A stretch of DNA of 53,059 bases, taken from NCBI GenBank assembly GCA_937120495.1, contig CAKZJW010000150.1, positions 1 through 53,059 on the forward strand, given 5' to 3'. The stretch's first letter is position 1. Every line of letters starts with the position of its first letter. The position numbers and the translations under genes were made by a program. Origin of the DNA: an uncultured Oligoflexia bacterium (GTDB taxonomy: Bacteria; Bdellovibrionota; Bacteriovoracia; Bacteriovoracales; Bacteriovoracaceae). Under the pieces are notes generated by a model. That model saw nothing but the letters and a program-made list of their open reading frames with translations. It did no database searches and was not told where the DNA came from. Positions 8,694-17,712 of the stretch are shown here, one piece after another.

Positions 8694-10054
8694 AAGAACA
8701 TTACGAACATATTATCATTGGTGGAGGTATTGTCGGAGCTGGTATATTAAGAGACCTTACTCTGCACAAGCAAGATGTTCTACTAATCGATAAAAATGAT
8801 TTTGCATCACAAACAAGCAGTGGAAGCTCTAAGATGCTCCACGGTGGAATTAGATATTTAGAAAACTTTGATTTTTTCCTTGTCTTTGAAGCTTTAAAAG
8901 AAAAAAGACTTTGGCTCAAGCTCGCCTCTCATATAAGTGAAGAAAGAACTTTTTATCTCCCTATCTTTAAAGAATCAAAGTGGCCTTTATTCATGATGAG
9001 AATAGGACTTTTTCTATACGATTTTCTTTCTGTATTTAAAAATAATCCTCATAAGATTTTAAACTCAACTAAAACAATTGCAGCTCTTCAAGGCATAAAA
9101 CAAACTGGTCTTAAAGGTGCTGGCGTATATTCAGATGGTGTTATAGATGACTCAAAGCTTGTGTTTGATCTGATTTTTGATTCATGCCATCAAGGATCTC
9201 ATGCAATTAATTATCATGAAATTATCGAACAAAAGAAAAAGGATAAGATCTATTTTCTTACCATTTTAAACAAACTCACAGGGATAAAATCCACTGTCAC
9301 TTGTAAAAAATTAATTTTTGCAACCGGTCCTTTTACAGATCAGGTTATGCATAAACTTAAAATCCCATGGAAAAATATTATTCTTCCCTCGAAAGGAAGC
9401 CATATTTGGATTGATAGGAACTCTCTCGATCTTGATCAAGCAATGGTAATACAGACAAAAGACAAAAGAATAATTTTCGTAATACCACAAAGAGGAGCAA
9501 TTCTTGTTGGAACAACAGAGGTTATGCTTTCAGAAGACGAGGTCTTTGAAAATATTAAAATTTCTGACGCCGAAACAGAGTATTTACTTGGATGCATAAA
9601 TGGCTATTTTCCAAATGCAAAGGTTTCAAAAGAAAATATTATTGCTAGCTTTGCCGCAGTAAGACCGCTTGTGAAAAAAGGCGAATCTGCTTCTAAAACA
9701 TCTAGAAAACATCAAATCTATGAGCCTCAAAAAAATACTTTTGTAATTGCTGGTGGAAAGTACACCACTTTCAGGATAATGGCCCAAGACCTTACAAAAA
9801 AAGTACTCAAAGATTCAAATATTAAATATGACAAAACTCTGAGCCTACAAGAATTAAAAAAGAAATCACTTCTAAGTGATATTCATACTCAAAAAATTAA
9901 CATTAATGATTTACAAGAAATCATAGAAAAAGAACAAGTTCACAACTTGGAAGATTTAATCAAAAGAAGGTTATCCTTATATTCGCTTAAACAATCTGAA
10001 AGCGAGTCGGAACTTAAAAGCCTCATAGAACAAATTGATTTAAAATCTGTATAA
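8675..10054 (+). CDS. FAD-dependent glycerol-3-phosphate dehydrogenase-like protein
   Basis: This 459-residue protein has the N-terminal FAD Rossmann motif GGGIVGAGILRDL, the GlpD-type DFASQTSSGSSKMLHGGIRY block and the C-terminal GGKYTTFRIMAQDLTKKV signature. GlpD oxidises glycerol-3-phosphate to dihydroxyacetone phosphate at the inner membrane. The protein is shorter than typical GlpD (500 or more residues), mostly in the C-terminal domain, so the exact substrate is uncertain. ATG 8675 is preferred because the upstream TTG 8657 adds only MYCKYR. The start lies inside the preceding gene (19-base overlap), and the end overlaps the convergent gene at 10040 by 15 bases. Confidence 0.82.
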   Translation: MASKELKEHYEHIIIGGGIVGAGILRDLTLHKQDVLLIDKNDFASQTSSGSSKMLHGGIRYLENFDFFLVFEALKEKRLWLKLASHISEERTFYLPIFKESKWPLFMMRIGLFLYDFLSVFKNNPHKILNSTKTIAALQGIKQTGLKGAGVYSDGVIDDSKLVFDLIFDSCHQGSHAINYHEIIEQKKKDKIYFLTILNKLTGIKSTVTCKKLIFATGPFTDQVMHKLKIPWKNIILPSKGSHIWIDRNSLDLDQAMVIQTKDKRIIFVIPQRGAILVGTTEVMLSEDEVFENIKISDAETEYLLGCINGYFPNAKVSKENIIASFAAVRPLVKKGESASKTSRKHQIYEPQKNTFVIAGGKYTTFRIMAQDLTKKVLKDSNIKYDKTLSLQELKKKSLLSDIHTQKININDLQEIIEKEQVHNLEDLIKRRLSLYSLKQSESESELKSLIEQIDLKSV

Positions 10055-11131
10055 AAATCCCATGCTCATAACGGGCCCTGTATTATTCTTTGTCCACTTA
10101 ACACCGTCATCATCTTCTGCAAAAGTATCGCCCCTAAGAGTATAATCAAATGAAAATTTTGCACCATACCCTCTTGGAGTAAAGTACTTGATACCTCCAC
10201 CAAACTTATAACCTAGAGTCGCCCCTTCGCCATCTTTATCTGTACTTGGAGTCGTTCCAGAGCCTGGAGTAAATTTAGAGGAAATACTCCCTAATAAGAA
10301 CCTGAACGAGCCAAAAGGAATTATTCTATAAACTTTAGTAGGACGAGTAAATGGATACCAATTTACACCGCCACCAAACTCAGTAATACTTTCTTGAATA
10401 GAATCACCTTTATAGCTAGTTGCTCCCATTCTGGTTAAATTCAATTCTCCAACAAGTGAGAAACGAGAGTACCATTTTTTTAAATTCTTTATATAAATTT
10501 CAATTCCGGTATTTAAAACTAAAAGAGTTGTATCTCCCTTCACTTCATCTCCATCATTTGATGGGCTGGCAACATTACTTTGCCCCGAATAGTGAAAAGT
10601 TGCAAAGAACTCTTTATTTTTTTCTCTTAAACTTATCGCTTGAGCCTCGAATCCCTCACTAAGATCTTTTACCTCACCGTCTAGACCTAACTTCCCTTCT
10701 GCAGTATCATCATCTGCACCCTCTGCGATAGGAATACCTAAATCACGTGGATCCTTACTACCTAATGCTACAACTGTATCATCTGCCACAAGCATTTTAC
10801 TTTCATCTTTAGTAATCTTAACAGGAGCTGTAATTTTTAGCCTCATAACTTGATCATCTCTAATATAGTCAGCATTTACTAATCGATATAAAGACCAAAC
10901 TGAACGAGTTGGACTAACTTTAACAACAACCCCTCTAGCAACGACTCCAATAGTTAGAAAGAATTTTGCATGATCACCTTTAATAATACCATCTTCCACA
11001 CCTCTATTAATTAGAATTGTTTTTTTAGATGCTGAGACCTTAACAATCCTCATTGTTAACCTTTCATCTATCTCCAATCCATAAGAATAAAGACTCGCCA
11101 AACCTAAAAATAAACATAAAAGAAACTTCAT
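10040..11131 (-). CDS. Exported protein, probable outer-membrane beta-barrel, paralogue A
   Basis: The 363-residue protein begins with a signal peptide (MKFLLCLFLGLASLYSYG). Residues ~20-110 form a small beta-rich domain (KTILINRGVEDGIIKGD, SVWSLYRL). The C-terminal ~190 residues are strand-rich with alternating hydrophobic residues and end in GFLYRF, the C-terminal aromatic expected for BAM-assembled outer-membrane proteins. It lies 14 bases downstream of a longer protein with the same architecture (11146-12648), so the two form an operon of paralogues. No enzymatic motif is seen. A structural, adhesive or porin-like role is possible but not shown. Confidence 0.65.
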   Translation of the reverse strand: MKFLLCLFLGLASLYSYGLEIDERLTMRIVKVSASKKTILINRGVEDGIIKGDHAKFFLTIGVVARGVVVKVSPTRSVWSLYRLVNADYIRDDQVMRLKITAPVKITKDESKMLVADDTVVALGSKDPRDLGIPIAEGADDDTAEGKLGLDGEVKDLSEGFEAQAISLREKNKEFFATFHYSGQSNVASPSNDGDEVKGDTTLLVLNTGIEIYIKNLKKWYSRFSLVGELNLTRMGATSYKGDSIQESITEFGGGVNWYPFTRPTKVYRIIPFGSFRFLLGSISSKFTPGSGTTPSTDKDGEGATLGYKFGGGIKYFTPRGYGAKFSFDYTLRGDTFAEDDDGVKWTKNNTGPVMSMGFLYRF

Positions 11132-11145
11132 AATTTATATACCTT

Positions 11146-12648
11146 TTAAAAAAACTTACTTAACCCTATTCCCATCTTGCCTTCAGTGTAGCTTGCAACA
11201 TCGGGAAGCACACCTGAGCTAGAACTCTTCTTTATTCGTGAGGATTTGATATTTTCAAATCCACCAAAAATCCTTACTCCATATGAGTTTGAAAAATTAT
11301 ACTTAATCCCAGCTCTAATACCTGGGATTGTTAATATTGAATAAGTTCCTTTCTCATTTGTATCAGAAACTTCTAAAGCAGATATTCCCGATCTAATTAA
11401 CAGGCCTGCATATATTATATTTGTATCTAAAGAATTTGGTCTCTTGAAGGGATACCAATTGATCCCACCAGTAAAACTATACTCAACACTTGTTGCATTA
11501 TAACCTCCACCAATAGAATATGCGTCAACGGCCCTTCTCATCGTAAACTCAAATGCAACTTTGTCTAAAGCATCAACATCTTTGAACGCAAAGTATTCGT
11601 AACCAAATTCAAAGTCATACTTACTTTGAGCTGTATTTGTTCTGTCTTTAAGGTTTTCATTATTAACAAGGTTTAAACCAAAGTTACCATACACTTGGTG
11701 CGAAAAATGGTGCGCGGATATTGTTCTTCTTCTCTCTCGCTCTTTAATTACACCGACGTTATAAACTAACTCAGAAAGTTCTTCATCTGAATAATCATCA
11801 GACCAAGACTCTCCTTTATCCCGTAGATCTCCGTAAATTTTATCTTCTTTTTTAAGTCTAATATCTTCATTCTCAACAAACCTCGTATAGTAATCGCTAG
11901 ACTCATGTGTCGCTATTAAATTACTTGGATCTTTAGTTTGGAAGTAAGCTCTTGCGATAGTAAATTTAGGGTCATTGTATTTTCTGATAAAAGCGACCAC
12001 CATTTTTTCAAAAGTTTGCAATCGATGCTTCATAGCAAATGCTTTAGAATAGTTACTTTTATAGATAGAGTGAGCGATCTTCTTTTTACTTCCTTTCTTT
12101 TGCTCCCATACATCAATATCAACTAGATCAATATCGTTATCATAGAGTTTTTCTTTATCATGAAGTTTTTCAACAATATTATACTCACCCTCTTTTTTAC
12201 TAAGAGCTGTGCTAGACTCTATTAAATTATCAGATACTGCAGCGTTAACATTTTTTTCGTTTGCAATAACCTTAGATCTTTGAAAGCTCAAGGCCTTTCT
12301 GCCACGAAGTAAATTGTTTTCATCAAGAAGAATTAATTTATTAGATTTTTCTAACATACTAGGCATGTAAACTTTAAATGCTATCCAAATTGAAGACTCA
12401 TCAAAAATCTTTACTGACTTTAACTTTGCAACAGGCTTGTAGATAATTTTTTTATTCTTTTTTTGAGGGACTAATAATACAGCTAATTTGTCTTCTTCGA
12501 GATTACCACTTGAGCCTTTATTTAAAATAACTGTCTTGCCCGTAGTTGAAGTTTGCATGATTGTAACAATATTATCGGGACCATAAGCAGCATAAGAGGA
12601 AGCTCCTACTAGAATATTAATTAAAATAATTAAAACTAAACGCTGCAC
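11146..12648 (-). CDS. Exported protein, probable outer-membrane beta-barrel, paralogue B
   Basis: The 500-residue protein has a signal peptide (MQRLVLIILINILVGASSYA). An N-terminal beta-rich domain resembles paralogue A (compare GKTVILNKGSSGNLEEDK with KKTILINRGVEDGIIKGD, and ESSIWIAFKV with TRSVWSLYRL). A charged helical insert of about 150 residues follows, then a C-terminal strand-rich region with INWYPFKRP, matched by VNWYPFTRP in paralogue A, ending in GLSKFF. The shared blocks show divergence after duplication plus a large insert in this copy. Function is unknown. Confidence 0.65.
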   Translation of the reverse strand: MQRLVLIILINILVGASSYAAYGPDNIVTIMQTSTTGKTVILNKGSSGNLEEDKLAVLLVPQKKNKKIIYKPVAKLKSVKIFDESSIWIAFKVYMPSMLEKSNKLILLDENNLLRGRKALSFQRSKVIANEKNVNAAVSDNLIESSTALSKKEGEYNIVEKLHDKEKLYDNDIDLVDIDVWEQKKGSKKKIAHSIYKSNYSKAFAMKHRLQTFEKMVVAFIRKYNDPKFTIARAYFQTKDPSNLIATHESSDYYTRFVENEDIRLKKEDKIYGDLRDKGESWSDDYSDEELSELVYNVGVIKERERRRTISAHHFSHQVYGNFGLNLVNNENLKDRTNTAQSKYDFEFGYEYFAFKDVDALDKVAFEFTMRRAVDAYSIGGGYNATSVEYSFTGGINWYPFKRPNSLDTNIIYAGLLIRSGISALEVSDTNEKGTYSILTIPGIRAGIKYNFSNSYGVRIFGGFENIKSSRIKKSSSSGVLPDVASYTEGKMGIGLSKFF

Positions 12649-12758
12649 AATACATCCTTGTATGTTAATACACTAATTTTATAAACTTTAACGCGAAAAG
12701 AAAAGTCGTAAGTTTTCAAAATATAAAGACTATTTGCTAATGACTCATAGAGCAATTC

Positions 12759-12787
12759 TTGATTTGTGGCGACAAGTACACTATAAC
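12759..12787 (+). promoter_or_regulatory. Sigma-70-type promoter for the 80-residue protein gene
   Basis: TTGATT (12759-12764) and TATAAC (12782-12787) are separated by 17 bases, matching the consensus -35 and -10 boxes at 4/6 and 5/6 positions. The predicted transcript would start about 25 bases before the GTG at 12818. Confidence 0.55.
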
Positions 12788-12817
12788 TATTGTTCAAATT
12801 TTATTTAAGGATATTTT

Positions 12818-13060
12818 GTGGCTAAAAGAAGAAGAGAAATTAAAACTTACAAATACGAATGCACTTTAACAGGTGAAAAGTATACACTTACTCAAAAAGC
12901 TGAAAATGCTGACGATCTAATGAGTGTAGCAGCTTACTATGAGATGCACGCTGAAAAAGATGACAGACCACTTGATATTAAAAAGAAACTTGGACTTCTT
13001 GACCCACAAGTTAAAGAAGAAAAGACTGATTCAGAAGCAGAAGCTGAAACTGAGTCTTAA
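12818..13060 (+). CDS. Small basic-to-acidic hypothetical protein
   Basis: An 80-residue protein with a GTG start preceded by AAGGA. The N terminus is strongly basic (AKRRREIKTYK), the middle is strand/helix-like (YECTLTGEKYTLTQKAENADDL) and the C terminus is an acidic tail rich in Glu. There is no signal peptide. The charge pattern would suit a nucleic-acid or ribosome-associated protein, but no family is recognised. It has its own promoter and sits 55 bases before trxB. Confidence 0.7.
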   Translation: MAKRRREIKTYKYECTLTGEKYTLTQKAENADDLMSVAAYYEMHAEKDDRPLDIKKKLGLLDPQVKEEKTDSEAEAETES

Positions 13061-13115
13061 TTTTATCAATAAAACTCAACCTAAAATTTAATCCATTATC
13101 AATAAGGATCTTTCC

Positions 13116-14039
13116 ATGAGTAATAAAAAAGTTGTTATTATAGGTAGCGGCCCTGCAGGCTATACTGCCGCAATTTATGCATCTAGAGCTAACCTTGAGC
13201 CCTTAATTATTGAAGGTCATGAACCTGGTGGACAACTAACAACTACAACTGATGTTGAAAACTTTCCTGGTTTCTCTGACGGAATCATGGGGCCAGAACT
13301 CATGCAGACAATGAAAAAGCAAGCTGAGCGTTTCGGTACACAGTTTTTAAGTACAATGGTTACTTCAGTAGATCTTTCTAAAAGACCTTTTACAATAAAA
13401 TGCGAAAACTCTGATGAATTTCAGGCAGATTCAATTATCATATCAACTGGAGCAAGTGCAAAGTATCTTGGTCTTCCAAACGAAAAAGAACTTATCGGCA
13501 AAGGTGTAAGTGCCTGTGCAACTTGTGATGGATTCTTTTACAAAAACCAAGTTGTTCATGTTGTTGGTGGTGGTGATACAGCAATGGAAGAGGCAATGTT
13601 TTTATCAAAGTTTGCTTCTAAAGTAACAATTGTACACAGAAGAGATAGCTTTCGCGCTTCAAAGCCAATGCAACAAAGAGTATTTGATAACCCAAAAATC
13701 GATGTACTTTGGAATCACCAAGTTTCCGAAATTATCGCCGACAACACAGGTGTTACATCTATTAAAGTAACAAATACCTCAACTCAAGAAGAAGCAATTA
13801 GAGAAACAAATGGTCTCTTTATGGGGATTGGACATACACCAAACACAAAGTTTCTTGGTGACCAAATAACTCTAGATGATCACGGATTTATCGTTACAGG
13901 AGAGCATCCTGACACGAATATTCCCGGTGTATTTGCTTGTGGAGATGTGCAAGATTCTTATTACAGACAAGCAATCTCAGCTGCTGGAACGGGCTGCATG
14001 GCCGCAATCAGAGCGGAGAGATTCCTAGAAGAAAATTAA
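13116..14039 (+). CDS. trxB: Thioredoxin reductase
   Basis: A 307-residue NADPH- and FAD-dependent enzyme that reduces thioredoxin in the cytosol. Motifs are complete: FAD-binding GSGPAGYTAAIYASRANL, the redox-active CATC in CATCDGFF, NADPH-binding GGGDTAMEEA and the C-terminal FAD motif GVFACGDVQD. The start has AAGGATC upstream. A strong intrinsic terminator follows at 14074-14110, so the transcript ends with this gene. Confidence 0.96.
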   Translation: MSNKKVVIIGSGPAGYTAAIYASRANLEPLIIEGHEPGGQLTTTTDVENFPGFSDGIMGPELMQTMKKQAERFGTQFLSTMVTSVDLSKRPFTIKCENSDEFQADSIIISTGASAKYLGLPNEKELIGKGVSACATCDGFFYKNQVVHVVGGGDTAMEEAMFLSKFASKVTIVHRRDSFRASKPMQQRVFDNPKIDVLWNHQVSEIIADNTGVTSIKVTNTSTQEEAIRETNGLFMGIGHTPNTKFLGDQITLDDHGFIVTGEHPDTNIPGVFACGDVQDSYYRQAISAAGTGCMAAIRAERFLEEN

Positions 14040-14073
14040 TTATCGAACATTTTTCCGATTTATTAAGTCAACT

Positions 14074-14110
14074 AAGCCTCAAGTGTTTAAAATCTTGAGG
14101 CTTTTTCTTT
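14074..14110 (+). terminator. Rho-independent terminator after trxB
   Basis: A perfect 10-bp stem, AAGCCTCAAG with CTTGAGGCTT (14074-14083 and 14094-14103), has a 10-base loop and is followed by a T-rich run. It lies 34 bases after the trxB stop. Confidence 0.9.
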
Positions 14111-14124
14111 TCTTAAATCGAGCA

Positions 14125-14152
14125 TTGACTTAACCTCCAAAAAATTTATAAA
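14125..14152 (+). promoter_or_regulatory. Sigma-70-type promoter for the crotonase-like gene
   Basis: TTGACT (14125-14130) and TATAAA (14147-14152) are 16 bases apart, close to consensus. They lie just after the trxB terminator and about 50 bases before the ATG at 14206. Confidence 0.5.
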
Positions 14153-14205
14153 ATTAGTATGTAAGCAAGGATGCTTATTTAATTTAAAACCAAGGATGGA
14201 TTTAA

Positions 14206-15081
14206 ATGCACTCAGTTTTCAACTACAATACATTACAGGCAAAACTAGACCGATCAACAAGAACGATTTTTGTTGAACTATCTCGAAGTAAAAATGATCA
14301 TTCTATTAATATGGAAATGCTATTTGAGCTTGAGTCACTTTTTGCGTGGTTAACAAATAAAGTTGAAATCCACAGCGTATTCATAACTTCTGAGCAGACA
14401 CAAACAAATTTATTTTCTAGTGGTTATGATACTACAAATATAAAGAACTACAGTGCTAAGCAACTTGAAAAACTAACTGAAAAGCTACAAAAAATTGTTC
14501 AGGCAATGCAATATCTACCTCAGACGATAATCGTTGATCTCAAGAAGGGTGCTAAAAACATTGGATGTGAACTTGCTATTGGTGCAGATATTAGAATTGC
14601 TCACCAAGAGTGCCAACTAGAGTTTAATCATAACAAACTTGGACTAGTTCCCTCTTCATCTGGAATGAGTTCATTGTCAATCATAGTTGGGCTTACTCAT
14701 ACAAAAAACTTTTTATTAACAGGTAAGGCCATTAAGTCTCCGATGCTTTTAAACTCTGGTTTTGTGTTTGACAGCTACAGTGATTTTAACAGAGAAGATA
14801 CAATAAATGATCTACTTGGTTCTATCCACGAGCAAGCACCAGTTCAAAGAATTCAGACAAAGCTTGGAGCCTTTGATTTAGAGAGAACAAAGTATGACCA
14901 ATCAATGAAAGTTGAAAAGCAAATATCTAAAGCATCATTTATAACTGAAGATTGGAAAAATATTAAAGTCGATCTAGAAACGTCAAAAGATGATAACGAA
15001 TTCATGCAAGCAAAAAGTATGTCTTATGTAACAAAGCTTACTCTTGTAAAAGATGATAATTCACCAGATACACTTAACTAG
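14206..15081 (+). CDS. Enoyl-CoA hydratase/isomerase (crotonase) superfamily protein
   Basis: The 291-residue protein shows the crotonase fold: SVFITSEQ, a GYDTTNIK segment in place of the usual GxDL oxyanion region, GCELAIGADIRIAHQECQLEFN and LGLVPSSSGMSSL. By eye alignment, one catalytic glutamate position (in GCELA) is kept. The second, normally in a PE pair before LG, is replaced by NK. It may therefore be an isomerase, a thioesterase-like member or a non-hydratase rather than a true enoyl-CoA hydratase. It has its own promoter and converges on a PilZ gene with an 8-base overlap. Confidence 0.75.
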   Translation: MHSVFNYNTLQAKLDRSTRTIFVELSRSKNDHSINMEMLFELESLFAWLTNKVEIHSVFITSEQTQTNLFSSGYDTTNIKNYSAKQLEKLTEKLQKIVQAMQYLPQTIIVDLKKGAKNIGCELAIGADIRIAHQECQLEFNHNKLGLVPSSSGMSSLSIIVGLTHTKNFLLTGKAIKSPMLLNSGFVFDSYSDFNREDTINDLLGSIHEQAPVQRIQTKLGAFDLERTKYDQSMKVEKQISKASFITEDWKNIKVDLETSKDDNEFMQAKSMSYVTKLTLVKDDNSPDTLN

Positions 15082-15763
15082 AAAAAAATTTCTTTTTATT
15101 CCTTAACAATTGAAGAACGATTGATATATTTTTATCAACAGAATCAAACTTAACACCTACTCTGAGATTCGTTTGGCTAAATCGTGTTTGATATGGAGTT
15201 ATATAAACAACTCGACCTTTAATCTCTTCATTAAAATCTGTATTTTCGATTCCATAAAGAGATACATTCATATTTTCAAAAACAGTTGATCCTCTTTGAG
15301 CTGCTATACTAAAACATAAACCTGTTTCAGATATATCTAATAAGTCTGCCTCAAAAGATCTCTTAACTGCATTTCTATCCAAATAATTAAACTTAAGATT
15401 AAAAGATATATTTTCAAACTGAAGCCTTAGTTTTTCACGTTTTTCTTCTAAGTAGAGTTCTCCAAAACTTGTTATACTAACCCTTTTATCTTTTAGAGTA
15501 TTAATTTTTCCCTTAAATAGAAATTGAAGCTCGTCTTGATAGAGAAATATTTCATCCGACTTATTAAAATCAACAAACTCATCAACTTCAACAACAATAT
15601 TGCACGGACTCTTATCTGTATAAAAGACAATACTACATTCAGTTTGGACTCTAGATTCATCAATCGTTTGCCATAAAATAAATTTTAGTTTTTCCTTTGA
15701 ACAAGTATTCAAGACAGATAATACTTCATTCAGAGAAGAAACTTCACGTAGGTTTTCTAGCAT
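15074..15763 (-). CDS. PilZ-domain protein, probable c-di-GMP receptor
   Basis: This 229-residue protein carries a C-terminal PilZ domain (about residues 110-225). Both c-di-GMP motifs are visible: RxxxR in KREKLRLQF and DxSxxG in DISETG, followed by a VGVKF strand. The N-terminal ~100 residues resemble a YcgR-type flanking beta-barrel domain, but that is weak. It has no signal peptide. PilZ proteins transmit c-di-GMP levels to motility or surface functions. It lies 52 bases downstream of the mevalonate kinase gene on the same strand and may be read through from that operon. Confidence 0.75.
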   Translation of the reverse strand: MLENLREVSSLNEVLSVLNTCSKEKLKFILWQTIDESRVQTECSIVFYTDKSPCNIVVEVDEFVDFNKSDEIFLYQDELQFLFKGKINTLKDKRVSITSFGELYLEEKREKLRLQFENISFNLKFNYLDRNAVKRSFEADLLDISETGLCFSIAAQRGSTVFENMNVSLYGIENTDFNEEIKGRVVYITPYQTRFSQTNLRVGVKFDSVDKNISIVLQLLRNKKKFFSS

Positions 15764-15815
15764 AACAAGATAATATCCAAGAATAGACTGAATAACTTCT
15801 TAAGATTTTTTAAGG

Positions 15816-16685
15816 TTAAAGTCTAATAAGATTGAAGTTAAGGGGCGTTTTGTTCTTAACCGTGTGCACTATAAAGTACCCTCCGCCACCAGCTCCACAT
15901 AGCTTTAAGTAGTAATCCTTTGACTCTAAGCCTGTAAGCCAAACTTCTTTGAGCTTTTTTGGAATCATTGCCTCAAAGTATAAATATTGTAACCTGGATA
16001 TTTCACGAAAATTAGAGTGAAAGTTTTCTTTTTGACCCGATAAGAGATTATCAATAATGGTATTTGTAAGATTCATATATTTTTTAATTCCTGAAAAATA
16101 TTTTTCATCTGAACAATCTTTTAGAAATTGATGAACAAGCGGAGACGTTTTTCTTTGGATTCCTGAGTCTAAAAGATAAAAATCTCCCATTTCCTTTATT
16201 ACAGGCTCTTCAATAATATTAATATCGTCATTACTTTTAATTAAAAGAGGTTTATTTAAAAAGCAAATTAGAGGATCAAGACCTGATGAAGTTCCGTGAA
16301 AGAAAGACTCCATAATTGACAATAATTCTTGAATAAAACCAAGAGTGCTTTTAGTAAACTCCTGTTCTCTAGAATAATTCAAAGAGTATTCTGAAAAAAT
16401 TGCTGCACAAAGAGCTCCTGAGCTCCCAAGACCAAAACCTTGTGGGATCGTCGAGCTAAAAAACAATCCATGCAAGTAATCACTTTCAAGCTTATCAATA
16501 TTTAATTCTTTTTTTAAAATTGAAGAACGTTTCACATAAGATATAAACTCTTCTAAAGAATGGTTCGCATCTCCAAAATCGAGAACTCCAAAAAAAGCAT
16601 CAAATGGAACAGCTAACCCACGAGACCCTTTAATAATTCCGTATTCACCAAAAAGTAAAATTTTTGAATTAAAAACTTTATTCAT
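15816..16685 (-). CDS. Mevalonate kinase (GHMP family)
   Basis: The 289-residue protein has the GHMP kinase signatures: KILLFGEYGIIKGSRGLAVP at the N terminus, the ATP-binding loop PQGFGLGSSGALCAA (81-95), a GTSSGLDP segment with the likely catalytic Asp, and the C-terminal glycine-rich GAGGGGYF. It should phosphorylate mevalonate with ATP in the cytosol. The form resembles Bacteroidota mevalonate kinases more than the longer eukaryotic ones. The start overlaps the end of the decarboxylase gene by 8 bases. It is the last pathway gene of a tightly packed mevalonate operon. Confidence 0.82.
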   Translation of the reverse strand: MNKVFNSKILLFGEYGIIKGSRGLAVPFDAFFGVLDFGDANHSLEEFISYVKRSSILKKELNIDKLESDYLHGLFFSSTIPQGFGLGSSGALCAAIFSEYSLNYSREQEFTKSTLGFIQELLSIMESFFHGTSSGLDPLICFLNKPLLIKSNDDINIIEEPVIKEMGDFYLLDSGIQRKTSPLVHQFLKDCSDEKYFSGIKKYMNLTNTIIDNLLSGQKENFHSNFREISRLQYLYFEAMIPKKLKEVWLTGLESKDYYLKLCGAGGGGYFIVHTVKNKTPLNFNLIRL

Positions 16686-17712
16686 AAAAAGACTCTAAAA
16701 GCTCTGGACCAGATCCTTTTTCATCAAAGATAAGGTCAATCGTTTTAGCTTTGATCTTATCTTCTATGAATTTTTCTACTTGTGTTTTATTTTCATCTAG
16801 ATAAAGGATGTGGATATTAGGACCAGCATCAATAGTAAAAAATATAGGTAAACCACTTTCTTCTCTAAATTCTTTTATAAGCTTTATAATGCCAATTGAT
16901 TCTTCTTCTAAAAGAATAAAGCTTGGTGTGGACATCATCATTAGAGCATGAAGTTCCATGGCTTCTGCTTCAATAACTTCTCCAGCACTAAAAAAATCTA
17001 AATTTTGAAGTGCTTTATCCATAAGCTTAAGGTTTCTAGCGGCATTTTTATAACGGACTTCTGCGAATGGGTTTGACTCCATTAATCCATGACCAGCAGA
17101 ACTTGATGTTTTCTTCTGTGCTCGGGACACAATGGCAATACAGTCTTTAATATTTAACTTATAATCAATCTCAGATGCATACAGATTAGAACTATCAAGC
17201 AAGGGGCTTTCTCCCCAGTGAGCAAATCCATTAAAGAGGCTTCTTGAAGCACTTCCACTACCAAGGCGGCTAAGATTACTTGCCTTCTTAAGATCTATCT
17301 GGCTTCCATTAAGCTTGGCTTCAAACTCCATTAGGCACATTACAAGAGCACTAAAGCCACTTGCACTAGAAGCAATACCAGATGAATGAGGAAAGCTATT
17401 ATGCGTTTCAATTGAAAGAGAGTAATTGTTTAAGAATTTAAATGATTCAAAATTTTTATCAATAAACTTTCGAATCTTCTTTAAAAATAATTCGTTAGAC
17501 TTGCCATCCAGAAGTAAACTTTTGATTATAAAACAATCGGAATGTTCAAAGTTAACTTTCGTTTGTGTAAAACAATTACTTAGAGTCATACTAAGTGATG
17601 CATTTTGAGGAATTTGATCTTCTTTTTTTCCCCAGTATTTTACAAAAGCTATATTTGAAGGTGATTTGTACTCGACACTTGCTTTTTTAATTAAGAAGTC
17701 CTGCTGACTCAT
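16678..17712 (-). CDS. mvaD: Diphosphomevalonate decarboxylase
   Basis: The 344-residue protein matches mevalonate diphosphate decarboxylase: SPSNIAFVKYWGKKE (17-31), NASLSMTLS, HSSGIASSASGFSAL and RLGSGSASRSLFNGFAHW. It converts mevalonate diphosphate to isopentenyl diphosphate with ATP use and loss of CO2. AAGGTAAG precedes the ATG at 17712, which lies inside the preceding GHMP kinase gene (26-base overlap), showing translational coupling. Confidence 0.93.
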   Translation of the reverse strand: MSQQDFLIKKASVEYKSPSNIAFVKYWGKKEDQIPQNASLSMTLSNCFTQTKVNFEHSDCFIIKSLLLDGKSNELFLKKIRKFIDKNFESFKFLNNYSLSIETHNSFPHSSGIASSASGFSALVMCLMEFEAKLNGSQIDLKKASNLSRLGSGSASRSLFNGFAHWGESPLLDSSNLYASEIDYKLNIKDCIAIVSRAQKKTSSSAGHGLMESNPFAEVRYKNAARNLKLMDKALQNLDFFSAGEVIEAEAMELHALMMMSTPSFILLEEESIGIIKLIKEFREESGLPIFFTIDAGPNIHILYLDENKTQVEKFIEDKIKAKTIDLIFDEKGSGPELLESFYE

